The translations under genes were made by a program, and so were the position numbers. A model generated the notes under the pieces. It searched no databases, had not been told where the DNA came from, and saw only the letters and a program-made list of their open reading frames with translations. A DNA stretch of 64,000 nucleotides from Diplolepis rosae (Eukaryota > Arthropoda > Insecta > Hymenoptera > Diplolepididae). The stretch lies in assembly GCA_030998225.1 (NCBI GenBank), contig JAPYXD010000308.1, positions 8,628,001 to 8,692,000 of the forward strand. Reading direction: 5' to 3'. Every line of letters begins with the position of its first letter. Positions within the stretch are counted from its first letter, which is position 1. Of this stretch, positions 11,150-21,403 are shown one piece after another.

Positions 11150-11410
11150 TACCAGACTGCAGTTGCTCCTCAGTGACCCCTTTTGCTGCTTTCTGAGATG
11201 CTACCTGGGACATGAGTCCCGACTGGAGATACCACTGAAGATTGCGCAAGCTAGGTTATAGCCTCCCGGTTTCGAGTCTACAGCGGGCAAGCTCGCGCTG
11301 CGAGCCTAGCGGTGACTGTTCGAGTCGCTGCCCCTGTAGACCTGCTGCGCCACGGAACGCATGTAGCGCTAGCAACCTATAGGCTGGGATCGCTGGTCCG
11401 ATGTGACCGT
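11150..11410. other. GC-rich island, possibly SINE-like
   Basis: About 260 bp of GC-rich DNA in AT-rich surroundings. It contains CCGGTTTCGAGTCTA and ACTGTTCGAGTCGC, which resemble the pol III B box (GGTTCGANTCC), but no convincing A box at the usual distance and no repeat partner in this window. CCCCTGTAGACCT recurs at 22870. Function unknown. Confidence 0.3.
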
Positions 11411-12120
11411 TTCAAAATCAATATGTTAATTAAAACATGTTTCGGTTTTATAAATTTGATCAACTAAATCAATCACAAAATTTTGCTTATGTGTAAAGCA
11501 TTGCTTTCTTTCATTGAAAAGTCTATGCATATAAGCCACTAAAACGTAAAATGAGAACATTTTAACCTACTATTGCCATGTAATTAGTAATGTAGATTTT
11601 TAACCTTAATTTCTTATTTTTTTAAAATAAAATATTTTCCACCTACTTTTTTAATTGATATAGTTGATTCATGTATTATAAAATTTTTTTAAAATTATTA
11701 TTTTTGAAATAAATATTTCTTATTTGTATTAATATAAGAGAATTCGTAAAATGTAATTTTGTACGCAAATTTAGATGTAATTTTGTACGCAAATTTAGAT
11801 GTGCTTTTGGTTTCTTAATACTAAAACCTTTTATTCACAGTTTAATAATGAAATTCTTATGTGAATAATATTACGTATTTCAAAACGTTTTCAGAGTATT
11901 TTATTTGAATACAATTTTTTTCAATGTTGCCTCATACCAGAGAAGAAACTCTTCTGTATAATTTCGAGTGTATAATTAGATATAATTTATTGTATGCATT
12001 GCTCAAGTATTTTAATATTTTATTTTTTAAACTCCAATATCATATTTTATCATTCCTTAGTATGTAATAGTCTCTACATAATTTTCTAATTGAATTATTT
12101 GATTTGCATGGCTAAAAGAT
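11411..12120. repeat. Old AT-rich repeat copy
   Basis: About 11460-11680 shares ordered blocks with 27400-27690 and more weakly with 28610-28760: AAAAGTCTRTGCATA, CACTAAAACGTAARAT, TGTRGATTTTnAACC, and a poly-T plus AAAATATTTT run. The copies are heavily diverged. A direct duplication TGTAATTTTGTACGCAAATTTAGA occurs at about 11752-11802. No gene is seen. Confidence 0.4.
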
Positions 12121-12321
12121 TGTTAGTAATGCAGGTTTACGGGAGTTGGGTACACTATCAATGAACGACGTGGATGCGATTACTTTACATTTATTGATAC
12201 AAAAGAACGTATTATAACTCTCACAAAGAAGGCGTACGACTGAACATATATAATAAAGAGACGTAGAACTGCGATGATAGATGGCGACTCTGAAATCGAC
12301 CGCGTATCGATCTTATATTCA
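12121..12321 (-). repeat. Copia 3' LTR
   Basis: 201 bp, TGTTAG...TATTCA on the plus strand, so with the canonical TG/CA ends. On the minus strand it begins TGAATATAAG and contains TATTATATATG and CAATAAATG, plausible TATA and poly(A) signals. Paired with 16550-16750. Confidence 0.93.
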
Positions 12322-12362
12322 AATGACATTCCAATACTTCCTCTCGAAACGTGGTTGATTAT

Positions 12363-14033
12363 TTAAGATTGACTTAAACTTCCCAATCCGAGTAGTTTTA
12401 CATATTGTTGATGCTTTGGTTCAGGTAATCCCCTTGTCAACACGTCTGCAATCATGTCGTTGGTAGAGACATGTTCAAGTTCTACAAGCTTGTTTTTCAA
12501 CGCATCTCGAACAAAATGATGCCTTACGTCGATATGCTAACTCCTAGCATGAAATGTTGGATTCTCAGCTAGGCGTTTGGCTCCCATGTTATCGTTAAAT
12601 AATTTCACGTCAGCAAGCGTCCTGAATCCCAATTCAGATAAAAATCCTCGGGGGTGAATTGCTTCTTTCGTAGCTTCTGCTAACGCCATGTATTCGGCCT
12701 CCGTGGATGATAGGGCTACTGTCCTCTGCTTCGATGAATCCCAGAATATCGTTCCGTTGCTCAGTCTGAATGTATACCCTGTATACGATCTTTTATCCAC
12801 AAGACAGCTGGCCCAGTCTGCGTCGAAATATACTTTCAATGAATTCTTCAATGGGCTTAATAAAAGTCCTAAATCCGCCGTGCCCTTTAAATAGCGGAGA
12901 ACGCGTTTTGCAGCTGTCCAGTGAATTTTTCCGAAAGCATTATTGAACTGATTCAAAGCGCTGACGGCGTGAGCGATATCGGGCCTTGTGGCCACAGCCA
13001 GGTACATTAAGGCACTTACAAGTTCGCGATACGGCAGTTTCTTTTCTTCAGTTGTAGAATCTTCCTCTGGTTTCATCAGTGTTACGTTGATATCGAAGGG
13101 AGTTGTCACTGGCTTACATTCAGCCATTCCGAATCGATCTAGCAATTCCTTGATGTATCCCTTCTGATTCATGGCAATCGTATTACCGTCTCGTGAAAAT
13201 TCGATTCCGAGACAATATTTTGGTTCTCCGGGGTCTCGAATATCGAATTCTTTCAAGATTTCTTCCTTGAACTTCGCTATTTTCTCCAGATTCTGAGAAG
13301 CGATTAAGATGTCGTCTACGTAGATGGCGATGATCAGTATTTCTTCCTCTTGTCCCAAGTAGTATACGCATGGATCTGCATTTGATGAGGTGGTTCCGAA
13401 TCTTTTTAGAACTCCACCCAATTTCACGTGCCAACTTCTTCCTGCCTGTCTCAGGCTGCACAAGGATTTATTCAGTAGACAAACTTTTTCTCCTAATTCC
13501 AAATCCTTCTGCATACGTTTCGCTCTTATACCAATCTTGCTGCTGTTTTGTTCCGTCTGAATGATATTTTCGAGAGCTTCCGCCAGGAAATTGGGTGTTT
13601 TCATGAACACTTCCTCTCCAATCACACCATTCGAGTACGCTGTTGTGACGTTGAATTGTTTGATTGACATTCCATATTCAGCTGCAAGTGCTACCAATAA
13701 GCGAATAGATCCTAAGTGGGCTATTGGCGCAAAGCTTTGGTTAAAATGGACTCCCGGGCGTTGAGCGAAACCTCGCGCAACTATTCAGGTTTTTCTTCTC
13801 TCCAATTTTCCGTCTGGTTTGTATTTATTTCTTTACACCATTCGGCTGCCAATGAGTTCGCGATCATTCGGACGTTCTATAAGTTTTCAAGTGTCATTTT
13901 TTATTATTGACTTGACTTCGTCTACCATGGCGCGATACCATTCTTTGGCGTCGGGACCAGACACTGCCTGTTTTGTAGGCACTTCTGCTAAATTAGCTTC
14001 TTCCAAATTTTCGTTTTGAACAACATGTTTCTG
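12363..14033 (-). pseudogene. Copia reverse transcriptase and RNase H
   Basis: The RT is recognised by KSLCSLRQAGRSWH and the YVDD catalytic box (residues 126-129 counted from 13697). The first catalytic Asp, in the usual FDVxTAxxNG box, is Asn here (QFNVTTAYSNG). RNase H shows FDADWAS, the SSTEAEYMAL box and FNDNMGA. A TAG interrupts the HARSxHID box at about 12537, where relatives have Lys; the frame then resumes to a natural-looking end at 12363. Upstream, 13700-14033 encodes the RT start (EWYRAMVDEVKSI) but with stops and a frame change. The enzyme is dead. Confidence 0.9.
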
Positions 14034-15620
14034 TTACGGGCAGTATCGTTTCCGTGTTCTTCCTCTTAACTCGGTCAAGATCTTGGCTGGTCTTCCTGGA
14101 CCTCTTCTTAGTGATACTTCGATGTCCTCGACTTCGGCTTCTGTGATTTCCTCGTTTCCATCTTCCTCAATGTTGTCGTCTGGATCTGCTTCGTCTTTTT
14201 CGTATATTCCGTGAGCAGGTATCCGGTTCTGATTTAGAGGTTGTATTTCTACCTCGACTTTTTTTCTTTCGGATTTTGAGGTTCCAACGTTCAGTTCTGG
14301 ACTATTGGTGGGATTTTTGGAATTCTTGAGAAATGCGACATCTCGTGTTACTTGCACTATCTTTTCTTCCGGGATACATATTCTAAATCCTTTGGATTTG
14401 TCATCGTAGCCGAGGAATATTCCCTTCTTGCCGCGTTCCTCGATTTTCCATTTTCCAGGTGTTCTGTCCAAGATGATAACGTGACTTCCGAACTCCCTGA
14501 AGAAGTTAACGTTAGGCGCTCTTCCGTTCCAAACTTCATAGGGTGTTCGTCCATCTAGACTCTTCGTAGGACATCTATTTCGGATGAAGTTTGCCGTTGA
14601 GACAGCTTCAGCCCAAAATGAAGGGGGGAGACCAGATTGAATCAAAAGGCACCTAGCCATTTTCATGAGGGTCCTATTCTTCCTCTCAGCTGTCCCATTC
14701 TGCTTTGGATTATACGGTACGGTTAATCTTCGTTGAATACCACTCCTCTTCAAAAAATCATCGAAATCGTTGCTTAAATATTCGGTTCCGTTGTCGCACT
14801 GTAAGAGCTTCATCTTCCTCTCCTTCTCGTTTTCCACGAGAGCTTTAAATTCCTTAGAAGCCTCGAAAGCCTCGTTCTTCTTCCGTAGAAATCGTACTTC
14901 GCACCAGCGCGAGTTATCGTCGATAAATGTTACGAAGTATTTGGCTTTGTTGTTGGATTCCACTCTCATCGGACCGCAAAGGTCGGTGTGGATCATTTCC
15001 AGTAAGCCAGTCTTTCTTTCGGATTTCTTGGAGAAAGAGGTTCTAACCATCTTCCCAAGAAGGAAAATATTGCATTCTAGATTTTTCTCATATTTCCCGA
15101 GATTCATTCCAAGCAATGATTTTTGGCGGTCACCATTCTGCAGATTCTGTACGTTTAGGTGGCCCATGCGCCGATGCCACATTTCCAGTTTTGTTAAAGG
15201 TTTCGATGAGCGATTTGATTCTTCAGCGATAGCTTTACATTCTTCTCACGCACGAAGTACAAGTCACCGACCCGATCAGCGTATAATATAACCTCGCCGT
15301 CATTTCCGATAACTGTCGCGTAATCCTTTGTAAATAATACGTCGCAGTTTTTCTCAGTTATCTTCGCGACAGACATTAAATTTGTGCGGAGGTCGGGAAC
15401 TTGGAGCACGTTACTCAAGCAGACATTTTTTTTCTACCGTTGACGTTAGCTGAAAGTAAAACAGTTCCTTTAGCAATAATTTCCGTCGAAGAATCACTTG
15501 CAAATTTAACCTTGCACGTCTCAAATCGTACATTTCCGAAAACGCGTGTGCTTCCTTGCATATGTGAGATGTCGCGCCACTATCGAGACACCAATTTTTT
15601 GCCGGAGTATCATTTTCCAC
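14034..15620 (-). pseudogene. Copia protease and integrase
   Basis: The protease motif WCLDSGATSHICKE lies near 15590. The frame breaks twice between there and 15182 (pieces 15411-15620 and 15194-15418). Integrase (14034-15182) opens with the gag-pre-integrase HRRMGHLN box. The DDE residues are present: D67 in IHTDLCGP, D130 in QCDNGTEY and E166 in NGTAERKNR, followed by a GKWKIEERGKKGIFLGY segment typical of Copia. In the HHCC zinc site the second Cys is replaced (CNIF instead of CxxC). The acidic C-terminal linker leads to the RT part. Confidence 0.9.
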
Positions 15621-15719
15621 CCGTAGTGCCTCTTAAACGTCAGAATCGAAGAAATTTTCAATTGCACACAAGCTTACGTCTTCGGCATTTCTCGCGGACG
15701 GTCGGGAATGTTCGCGTTT

Positions 15720-16425
15720 CTTGACTTTGCAGTCTACGGCCATATTCCCCCTTTCACTGCATCAATGGCATCGAAATTTAAACTCCCCTTTCTTTCCAGG
15801 TTCGCGATTTTCCGTCGTACTTCTGTTTTTATTCCAGCTTTTCTACACGCTTTCCTCGATAATTTTCACACGAACCACTTCCGTTGTGGGAAACTCGTCG
15901 CGAGACTCGATTGCACATCTAAAATTTTCAAATGTAGGTGGCAAGCTGTACAAGAGCATAACCGACAACAGGTCAGGATCAATTTCCACGCCCATTTCAT
16001 CAAGTTTGTCGATCACGTCAAACATTTTTCCTACATGTTCCCGCACATCTTCACCATCCTCCATCTTTGAGAGTGTAAGTTGCTTCAAAAGTGTAGCTTT
16101 TCGAGCTGGCCCTTTTGATTGATAAATTCCCTGCAGTTTCAGCCAGGCTTCTCGAGATGTTGCACATCCCTTTATTTGTTTCAATTCAGAGGGATTGATA
16201 GACAGGATGAGATCTGACTTTGCTTTATTATCGTTTTTCGACCAACGTACTCACGAGGTTAGCCGCTGCGATGTCACCGTCAATGGCTTCGGCTTTTACT
16301 ATTTCCTCACTCACGTAACGTAACCGTAACTCGTTTTTCACAAGTAACGCTTCCATCTGCATCTTCCAAGTGTTATAATTCTCTCTGTTGAGAGTCTCGA
16401 TACGCACAGAATTGGATATACTCAT
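15720..16425 (-). pseudogene. Copia gag
   Basis: Starts at the ATG at 16425 (MSISNSVRIETLNRENYNTW), the usual Copia gag opening with the NYxxW motif. A frame shift lies between 16228 and 16184. The second piece (15843-16184) has AWLKLQGIYQSKGPARKATL and the LLYSLPPTFENF box of UBN2-type gag. The CCHC zinc knuckle near 15770 is damaged: a TGA follows CH and the His is Asn (CSERGNMAVDC). Gag normally packages element RNA in virus-like particles; this copy could not. Confidence 0.88.
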
Positions 16426-16533
16426 TTTGCTTCTCGATTTACCATGTGGCGCACTAAACTACAAAAAGTCAAGAATTGTCGATCGAACGTTTCCAGTCTT
16501 TTGCATAGACACACAATCTTTTTTTTTCAAAAT

Positions 16534-16549
16534 GCTTGGGCCCATAACC
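16534..16549 (-). promoter_or_regulatory. Copia primer binding site (tRNA-iMet type)
   Basis: On the minus strand directly after the 5' LTR the sequence is GGTTATGGGCCCAAGC. Drosophila copia primes with an internal fragment of initiator tRNA-Met at a GGTTATGGGCCC-type site (known), and this matches that core. Confidence 0.85.
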
Positions 16550-16750
16550 TGTTAGTAATGCAGGCTTACGGGAGTTGGGAACACTATCAATGAACGACGT
16601 GGATGCGATTACTTTAAATTTATTGATACAGAAGAACGTATTATAACTCTCACAAAGAAGGCGTACGACTGAACATATATAATAAAGAGACGTAGAACAG
16701 CGATGATAGATGGCGACTCTGAAATCGACCGCGTATCGATCTTATATTTG
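16550..16750 (-). repeat. Copia 5' LTR
   Basis: Matches 12121-12321 across its length, with about five substitutions. The last two plus-strand bases are TG instead of CA. It carries the same TATA-like and poly(A)-like words. Confidence 0.92.
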
Positions 16751-18180
16751 TCACGTCCACCCTTTGTGACACCAGCTGTTTTTCTTACCCTTTAGTTTTT
16801 TTTGAGTTTGAAAACTTTTGCCGCGCGCCATACACATGGCAATAGCTTTTTTCCGCGACAGACGGCATATACAAATTGTAGAAAACACCGATGAATTGAA
16901 ATACTTAATGGAAAAAAGTAGTAAAAATGAAAGAAGAACAGATTTCCAGATTTCTTCAACCCTTTTAACATAAACTTTCCCAGGACCAATTGACGTACAG
17001 TACTTTAACCAGATTATACAGACGCCTTTCGCGTGGGAAAGTTATTTTTTAAAGAAGAAAGATTTCTCTCGAAGACCTCATTAAATATTATACTACAAAT
17101 TTATTTCATTTGATTTTTAATGCCTGTAAACCAATTCAACTGATCATCTTATGCGCAAAGCCTAAGTTTATATACTATCACCTCCTCTTATTAATACTTA
17201 TTTCTTTTTAATATAAATATTTAAACTAAAGGATGTTGCCATACACACAAAAATTATTGTAAAATTTGATTCAACTTCGTATACAAAATATTTAGGGTTT
17301 ATCTTTAAACAATTAGCCAATGTAAGTCGGAGTAACAAAATTATATGTATTTTGAACAATTGTTAAATAGCAGAAATCAGAAGCCTGGGTTGGAGATGGG
17401 AGAGGTAGTTGAAGAGCCATCTTTTGAGGGGAACCAAAAACTACTTGAAGTTAAAGGCACTCCCCCGCACTTAAGCACTTATGGGACTTACCAACCACAC
17501 GAGCACGTGGGCGACAAATTTCCATAGGAGTTTCTTAAAAAACCGAATAAGAGACTCAGACATTTTTTAAAAGGACCAAATAATCTCTCGGCTAGTCAGT
17601 CACTCGCTGACTTTCAGTCAGTCATTCCCTGACTTTCAGTCAGACAGTTTTTAAATCAAAAGACTTTTAACAATCTTCTTTTAATTCATTTGTTCGGTTG
17701 TTTTAATAAAATCAAATTTCAAGTCTCGTTCAATCAGCTTTTATTCCTCGCAGTCGATTTTAATTCTCATCGCTCTCAAAAAACTTTTGGCTCGACCAGT
17801 TCCGGTTCCACAAGTGGCAGACCTTACTTCGGCCCACCTTCAATTGAGGCTTCTGAGGGTTTTTTCATCAAGCATTGTATTTCTTAAATAAAAAAGTAAG
17901 TGCAAAATATTGTTGCTGTCTCTACCTTCCTTCTTTTGTTTAATTATAATTATATTTGTCCTTTATTTTTTCGAACGATAGTTTTTTTTCCTCCAAGGAG
18001 AATCCATGATCCTGTTCAAGGACCGGATTGCTCCTTTTGTCCTTCCTAAAACCTTTCTGGTTTTTCTCTTAAGCTACAGCTTGGTTGGAGTACTAGGAAA
18101 ACCGTTCCTTTCTAATCAAGAATATTTTTAAGAATATCAAAGAAAGAAAAGTAATATCTTATGTCATATATTTGGTGATT
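16751..18180. other. Intergenic, no gene recognised
   Basis: AT-rich. It includes a short direct repeat of CTGACTTTCAGTCAG at about 17608-17645. Open frames at 17345-17527 and 17690-17887 have no domain features. Nothing further can be supported. Confidence 0.4.
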
Positions 18181-19100
18181 CTCAATTTGTCGTCTGCTTC
18201 GCACCACTTTGAAACGAAGTCGACAGAAACATAATTTATGTGCCCCCAGCGCGTAAACACATTTTTTCGCTACAGTTAAGAGTAGCGCAATGTTGTGTAT
18301 TGCGCTACAACGGAATGTAATCTACAAATTGAACTGCGCATGCGCCTATAGCCATATAGCGGACCACAATCTTCTTCTTATTCTTCTTCTTCTTCGTACA
18401 GCGTTAGCCCCCTACTGACAAAGCCTTGTATATTTTAACTGCGCATGCGTCTATTAGAAGCCGCTACACAAGATCGATAAAATCAAAATGGCCGGGACTA
18501 GTCGCGAAATAACAAGTGTAATGACTAGCGCTGCAAACAACTACAATACTAGATTAGATTCGAGTGTACGCATAAGAACTCGTATACGCACCGATGTCAC
18601 ATAAAATAGAATACGTGCCAATGCACACAATTCGGGAAATTACGATACTCGCGACAATGCTCGCAGGACTGATCGCGCCTCGGATTCGTCTTGGCTTCGA
18701 TCTCCTGCGAGCATTGTCACTCGTCGCGCAATAACCCTCATTGTGCGTCAAGGCAAGTAATATACTATTTCGATCTTGGCTTAACAGCCGAAAGCGTGAA
18801 ATCGAAGCGAGGAAATAGGGACACACCGACACGGCGCGCTTGATTGTGTATGCTCCCACATGTGGGCGTTGTGGGGGCCGCCAGCTCCTACGTTCTGAAA
18901 TCACATAAGGATACAAATAATTTCAATATTTATTTTGTCGCTTTCATGAGTTATATGGCTACTTTACGTCAATGAGTCCAGAACGTAGGAGCTGGCGACC
19001 CCCACCACGCTCCCATGTAGGAGCACACACAATCAAGCGTGTCGTGTCGGTGTGTCACCACTTCCTCGCTTCGATTTGACGCTGTCGGCTGCAGTGTGCT
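18181..19100. repeat. GC-richer repeat with inverted copies
   Basis: Arms 18778-18897 and 18978-19093 are inverted copies: CCAGCTCCTACGTTCTG against CAGAACGTAGGAGCTGG, and CGCGCTTGATTGTGT against ACACAATCAAGCGTG. A smaller hairpin, GACAATGCTCGCAGGA with its complement TCCTGCGAGCATTGTC, lies at 18652-18717. A CTT-rich microsatellite is at about 18370-18395. Related sequence is at 2160-2480 and 28985-29260. The open frame on the minus strand here is a product of the repeat. Confidence 0.7.
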
Positions 19101-19565
19101 TAGATCGGACACGCCAACCATGCACACACAATTACAGGCTACGTCCGTGTGAATAAAGTAGGAGCTGTAAGTTTGGTTGCGCGCGCAACCGACTTCTCCT
19201 CTTCTGAATTCGAAAACACGGAGATGCTTGAAAATCTTCGGGAAAATTCGGCTCTCTCCTTCTTTCGTCTATATATAGCATATACAAACTAAAGTAAAAG
19301 CAAGCGTTCCCTAACTTACTGAGTTTCTGCGAGTTCTTCGATTCGATGTCTCGTACATCTCATCGTCTGCTCGTCCGGCTACTTCTGTTTACAAAATTTG
19401 ACAGTTAACCAATTATGTAAAAAATCTTAAATAATGTTGATGACGTGACATAAATTTTATGAATTTCAGAAAATTTTAAATAATTCATTCGAGTGTGATT
19501 ATGATTATATATTATGATTATATTATGATTATGATTACATATGATATGATTATATCATTTGAAAA
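19101..19565. other. Intergenic, nothing recognised
   Basis: Contains a short ATTATGATTATATTATGATTATG microsatellite-like stretch near 19505-19555. No gene. Confidence 0.4.
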
Positions 19566-19744
19566 GATCAGAAAATAGTTCCCGGTTTATCCGTAGCCAC
19601 ACGAGGCGTAAATAGATTCTGTGAGAAAAGTTGTGTGGAACCTCCGTAGCTCAGATGATAGAGCATTCGACCGGCAATCGAAAGGTCCTGGGCACGATAC
19701 CCAGCGGAGTGGAAGCGTTCCTTTTTTCACAGCAAATTTCTTCA
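19566..19744 (+). repeat. tRNA-like repeat, copy 1
   Basis: A 179 bp unit, nearly identical to 21008-21185 in the same orientation. It has a conserved 5' leader (GTTCCCGGTTTATCCGTAG, CACACGAGGCGTAAATAG), the tRNA-like cloverleaf and a 3' tail (GGAAGCGTTCCTTTTTTCACAG). The unit extends well beyond the tRNA part on both sides. It is therefore either a tRNA-derived element (SINE-like) or a duplicated genomic segment containing a tRNA gene. Confidence 0.75.
19640..19712 (+). tRNA. tRNA-like cloverleaf (Ala-type, GGC anticodon), degenerate
   Basis: The D arm GCTC/GAGC is paired. The anticodon stem TTCGA/TCGAA encloses loop CCGGCAA, which reads GGC at positions 34-36, but U33 is C here. The T stem CTGGG/CCCAG is perfect, with loop CACGATA. 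The acceptor pairs only five of seven (ACCTCCG with CGGAGTG). The body resembles tRNA-Ala. The acceptor mismatches and C33 argue against a working tRNA; a tRNA-derived repeat is more likely. Confidence 0.45.
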
Positions 19745-19929
19745 TTTTATATTAAAAAATTTCATCTTGTTTTAAATAACGTTAAACTAATTCTAAATCA
19801 TGGGTTGATAAGGTCGATATAGTAGAGTTCCGCTGTCACTGATAGTGATACACTCTTCCAATGATCGACCTAATCGACTAATATGATTTGGAAAAATCAG
19901 AAAATATAATAAAAGATGCTGGTTTGCGA
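19745..19929. other. Short AT-rich spacer
   Basis: Between the tRNA-like repeat and the 3' end of the Penelope-like element. It contains the inverted words GGTCGAT and ATCGACC. The exact 3' boundary of the retroelement is not fixed. Confidence 0.35.
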
Positions 19930-19986
19930 TCAATGAGGGTTAAATATAAAGAAGAAAACTCTTTATAGTGTCAAAATTGTTGCGAC

Positions 19987-20020
19987 GTTTCGTTGGCTAT
20001 GGGTTTGCCAACCTCATCAG
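19987..20020 (-). ncRNA. Hammerhead-ribozyme-like core in Penelope 3' region
   Basis: On the minus strand: CTGATGAG, stem GTTGGC, loop AAACCCATA, stem GCCAAC, then GAAAC followed by GTC. CUGAUGA plus a helix plus GAAA is the conserved hammerhead core, and hammerhead motifs are established in Penelope-like elements. Stems I and III were not resolved from the flanks, so self-cleavage of this copy is not shown. Confidence 0.65.
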
Positions 20021-20343
20021 GCTTTATTAAATTAAAAAAAAAACCAAATATTAAGATTGTCACACACAAGAAAAATAAAAATTAAATTAACTTAACATCC
20101 AGAACATACACAAAATTGTTAAAATTTTACCTTTATAAAAGAAGTTTAACTCATGATGAGTAATGTCGAGAAAATAAAATTATAATAAAAGTCATGATTT
20201 ACTTAATAAAATGACGTGATATCATGGAGTCGACGACACTTTGTCTACTAAATTATTACATTCAAACAGTTAACTTTAAATATTGACAACAGTTATTGTA
20301 AACACAGAATTTGAATTGTAAACAGACATCAGCTGGAAAGCTA

Positions 20344-21003
20344 TCATGAATTTAATCTATTAAGTAATGAAAAATAAATTCTATTCAAAGTAAATATGTC
20401 TTCTTTTTTATTTATACTAAATTTATTAAATTTTATATGGATCATCTCTGATGATAATCTTTTTCGATAGTCAGAGACATAATCAACAATATTGGTATTT
20501 TCCCAATCAAATTCATGGTTGAATTCCAATTGATGTTCACAGACTACGGATTCACTGTTTTTTTTTATTTTTCTGTTTATTAATACGAACTCTTAATGCT
20601 CTCTTAGATTCACCAATATAAGTCACAGTGCAATTTTTACAATTAAATTTGTACACAATATTAGTTTGTTCCCATTTTTTTGTAGAGTCTTTACCTAATT
20701 TTATTATTGATTTCAAAGTTTTGTTGACGACTGGAATAGTTGAAATATTGTATTTTTTTTAAATATTAGACAATTTAGTGAAGTTTGTTATGTTGTATGG
20801 CAAACATACCTTTGGTTGTGGTCTGTATAAGTTTGAACGGTTTTTTTTATTTGGAGAATTTGGAGAGCTGTATTTAATTTTCTTCATACGGATTTTTATA
20901 TTTTTATCGATGAAGCTATTTGGATAATCGTTGTTTAATAATATTTGTTTAACAATCTTCAAATTGGCGTTATGAAACGTTTTGTGAGATAAAGATGAGA
21001 TAA
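20344..21003 (-). pseudogene. Penelope-like polyprotein C-terminus (RT thumb and GIY-YIG endonuclease)
   Basis: The thumb-like part reads LKIVKQILLNNDYP...FIDKNI and KVCLPYN...KLSNI. A TAA follows KLSNI, then the same frame continues with a Cys-x2-Cys site and CTVTYIGESKRALRVRI, the GIY-YIG-type endonuclease of Penelope elements. A frame shift in a poly(A) run near 20560 precedes EHQLEFNHEFDW...DYRKRLSSEMIHI, the conserved C-terminal His and Glu part. It ends at TAG (20344). The endonuclease would nick DNA for integration in an intact element. One stop and one frame shift inactivate this one. Confidence 0.85.
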
Positions 21004-21007
21004 AGAA

Positions 21008-21185
21008 ATCAGAAAATAGTTCCCGGTTTATCCGTAGTCACACGAGGCGTAAATAGATTCTGTGAGAAAAGTTGTGTGGAACCTCTGTAGCTCAGATGAT
21101 AGAGCATTCGACTGGCAATCGAAAGGTCCTGGGCTCGGTACCCAGTGGAGTGGAAGCGTTCCTTTTTTCACAGAAAATTTCTTCA
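21008..21185 (+). repeat. tRNA-like repeat, copy 2
   Basis: Same unit and orientation as 19566-19744, differing at a handful of positions. It lies directly at the broken 5' edge of the Penelope-like element. Confidence 0.75.
21081..21153 (+). tRNA. tRNA-like cloverleaf (Ala-type, GGC anticodon)
   Basis: Same fold as 19640-19712, but the anticodon loop is CTGGCAA, with the normal U33, anticodon GGC. The T loop is CTCGGTA. The acceptor (ACCTCTG with TGGAGTG) has two mismatches and wobble pairs. It is closer to a real tRNA than copy 1 but still imperfect at the acceptor end. Confidence 0.45.
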
Positions 21186-21399
21186 ATGAAATAAAATTTG
21201 TTTAATTTAAACAAAATATCTTTAAACGAAATAAATATTTGTTTGAATCAAATTAATTTTTCTTCAAAACAAAGAAATTAATTCAATGATATATGGTCAA
21301 AGATATAAATGGTTTGACTGAAGACAGAAATTTATTTGACTCGAACAAATATTTATTTGGTCCAAAGATATTTTGTATGAAGCAAAAATTTTTGTTTCA
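21186..21399. repeat. AAATATTTATTTG-rich repeat, left copy
   Basis: Composed of TTTGATTCAAA/AAATATTTATTT/AAAGATATTTTGT words. It is the inverted counterpart of 30464-30740, including AAAGATATAAATGGTT and AATTAATTCAATGATATATGG blocks. In both places it directly adjoins foldback family 1 at a TTAA. Confidence 0.65.
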
Positions 21400-21403
21400 T
21401 TAA

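Larger units (their letters stand above)
12121..16750 (-). mobile_element. Copia (Ty1) LTR retrotransposon, inactivated
   Basis: A 4.63 kb element read on the minus strand: 5' LTR (16550-16750), primer site, gag, protease, integrase, reverse transcriptase, RNase H, 3' LTR (12121-12321). The protease-integrase-RT-RNase H order is that of Copia/Pseudoviridae-type elements. The two LTRs differ at only about five of ~199 aligned positions, so insertion is fairly recent. The coding region nonetheless has several stops and frame breaks and cannot be autonomous. No clear 5 bp target duplication is seen: the left flank is AAGAT and the right flank TCACG, and the outermost CA of the 5' LTR is altered. 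Confidence 0.95.
19930..21006 (-). mobile_element. Penelope-like element, 5'-truncated
   Basis: Read on the minus strand, the last ~220 codons of a Penelope-like polyprotein are followed by a 3' region with a hammerhead-like core. The 5' break lies at about 21006, exactly where the second tRNA-like repeat begins. Most of the RT is missing, so this is a dead 5'-truncated copy, the normal outcome of target-primed insertion. Confidence 0.85.

Noticed and set aside
11150..11410. Functional tRNA or SINE call for the GC-rich island
   Set aside because: B-box-like words occur, but no cloverleaf, A box or second copy.
14770..15291. Plus-strand 173-codon frame
   Set aside because: Antisense to the Copia integrase; the minus-strand reading has DDE and zinc motifs.
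15708..16122. Plus-strand frames over the Copia gag
   Set aside because: Shadows of the gag reading on the minus strand.
12116..16755. 5 bp target duplication around the Copia element
   Set aside because: Flanks AAGAT and TCACG do not match.
18554..18916. 120-codon minus-strand frame
   Set aside because: Runs through the GC-richer inverted repeat, and repeat copies do not keep it open.
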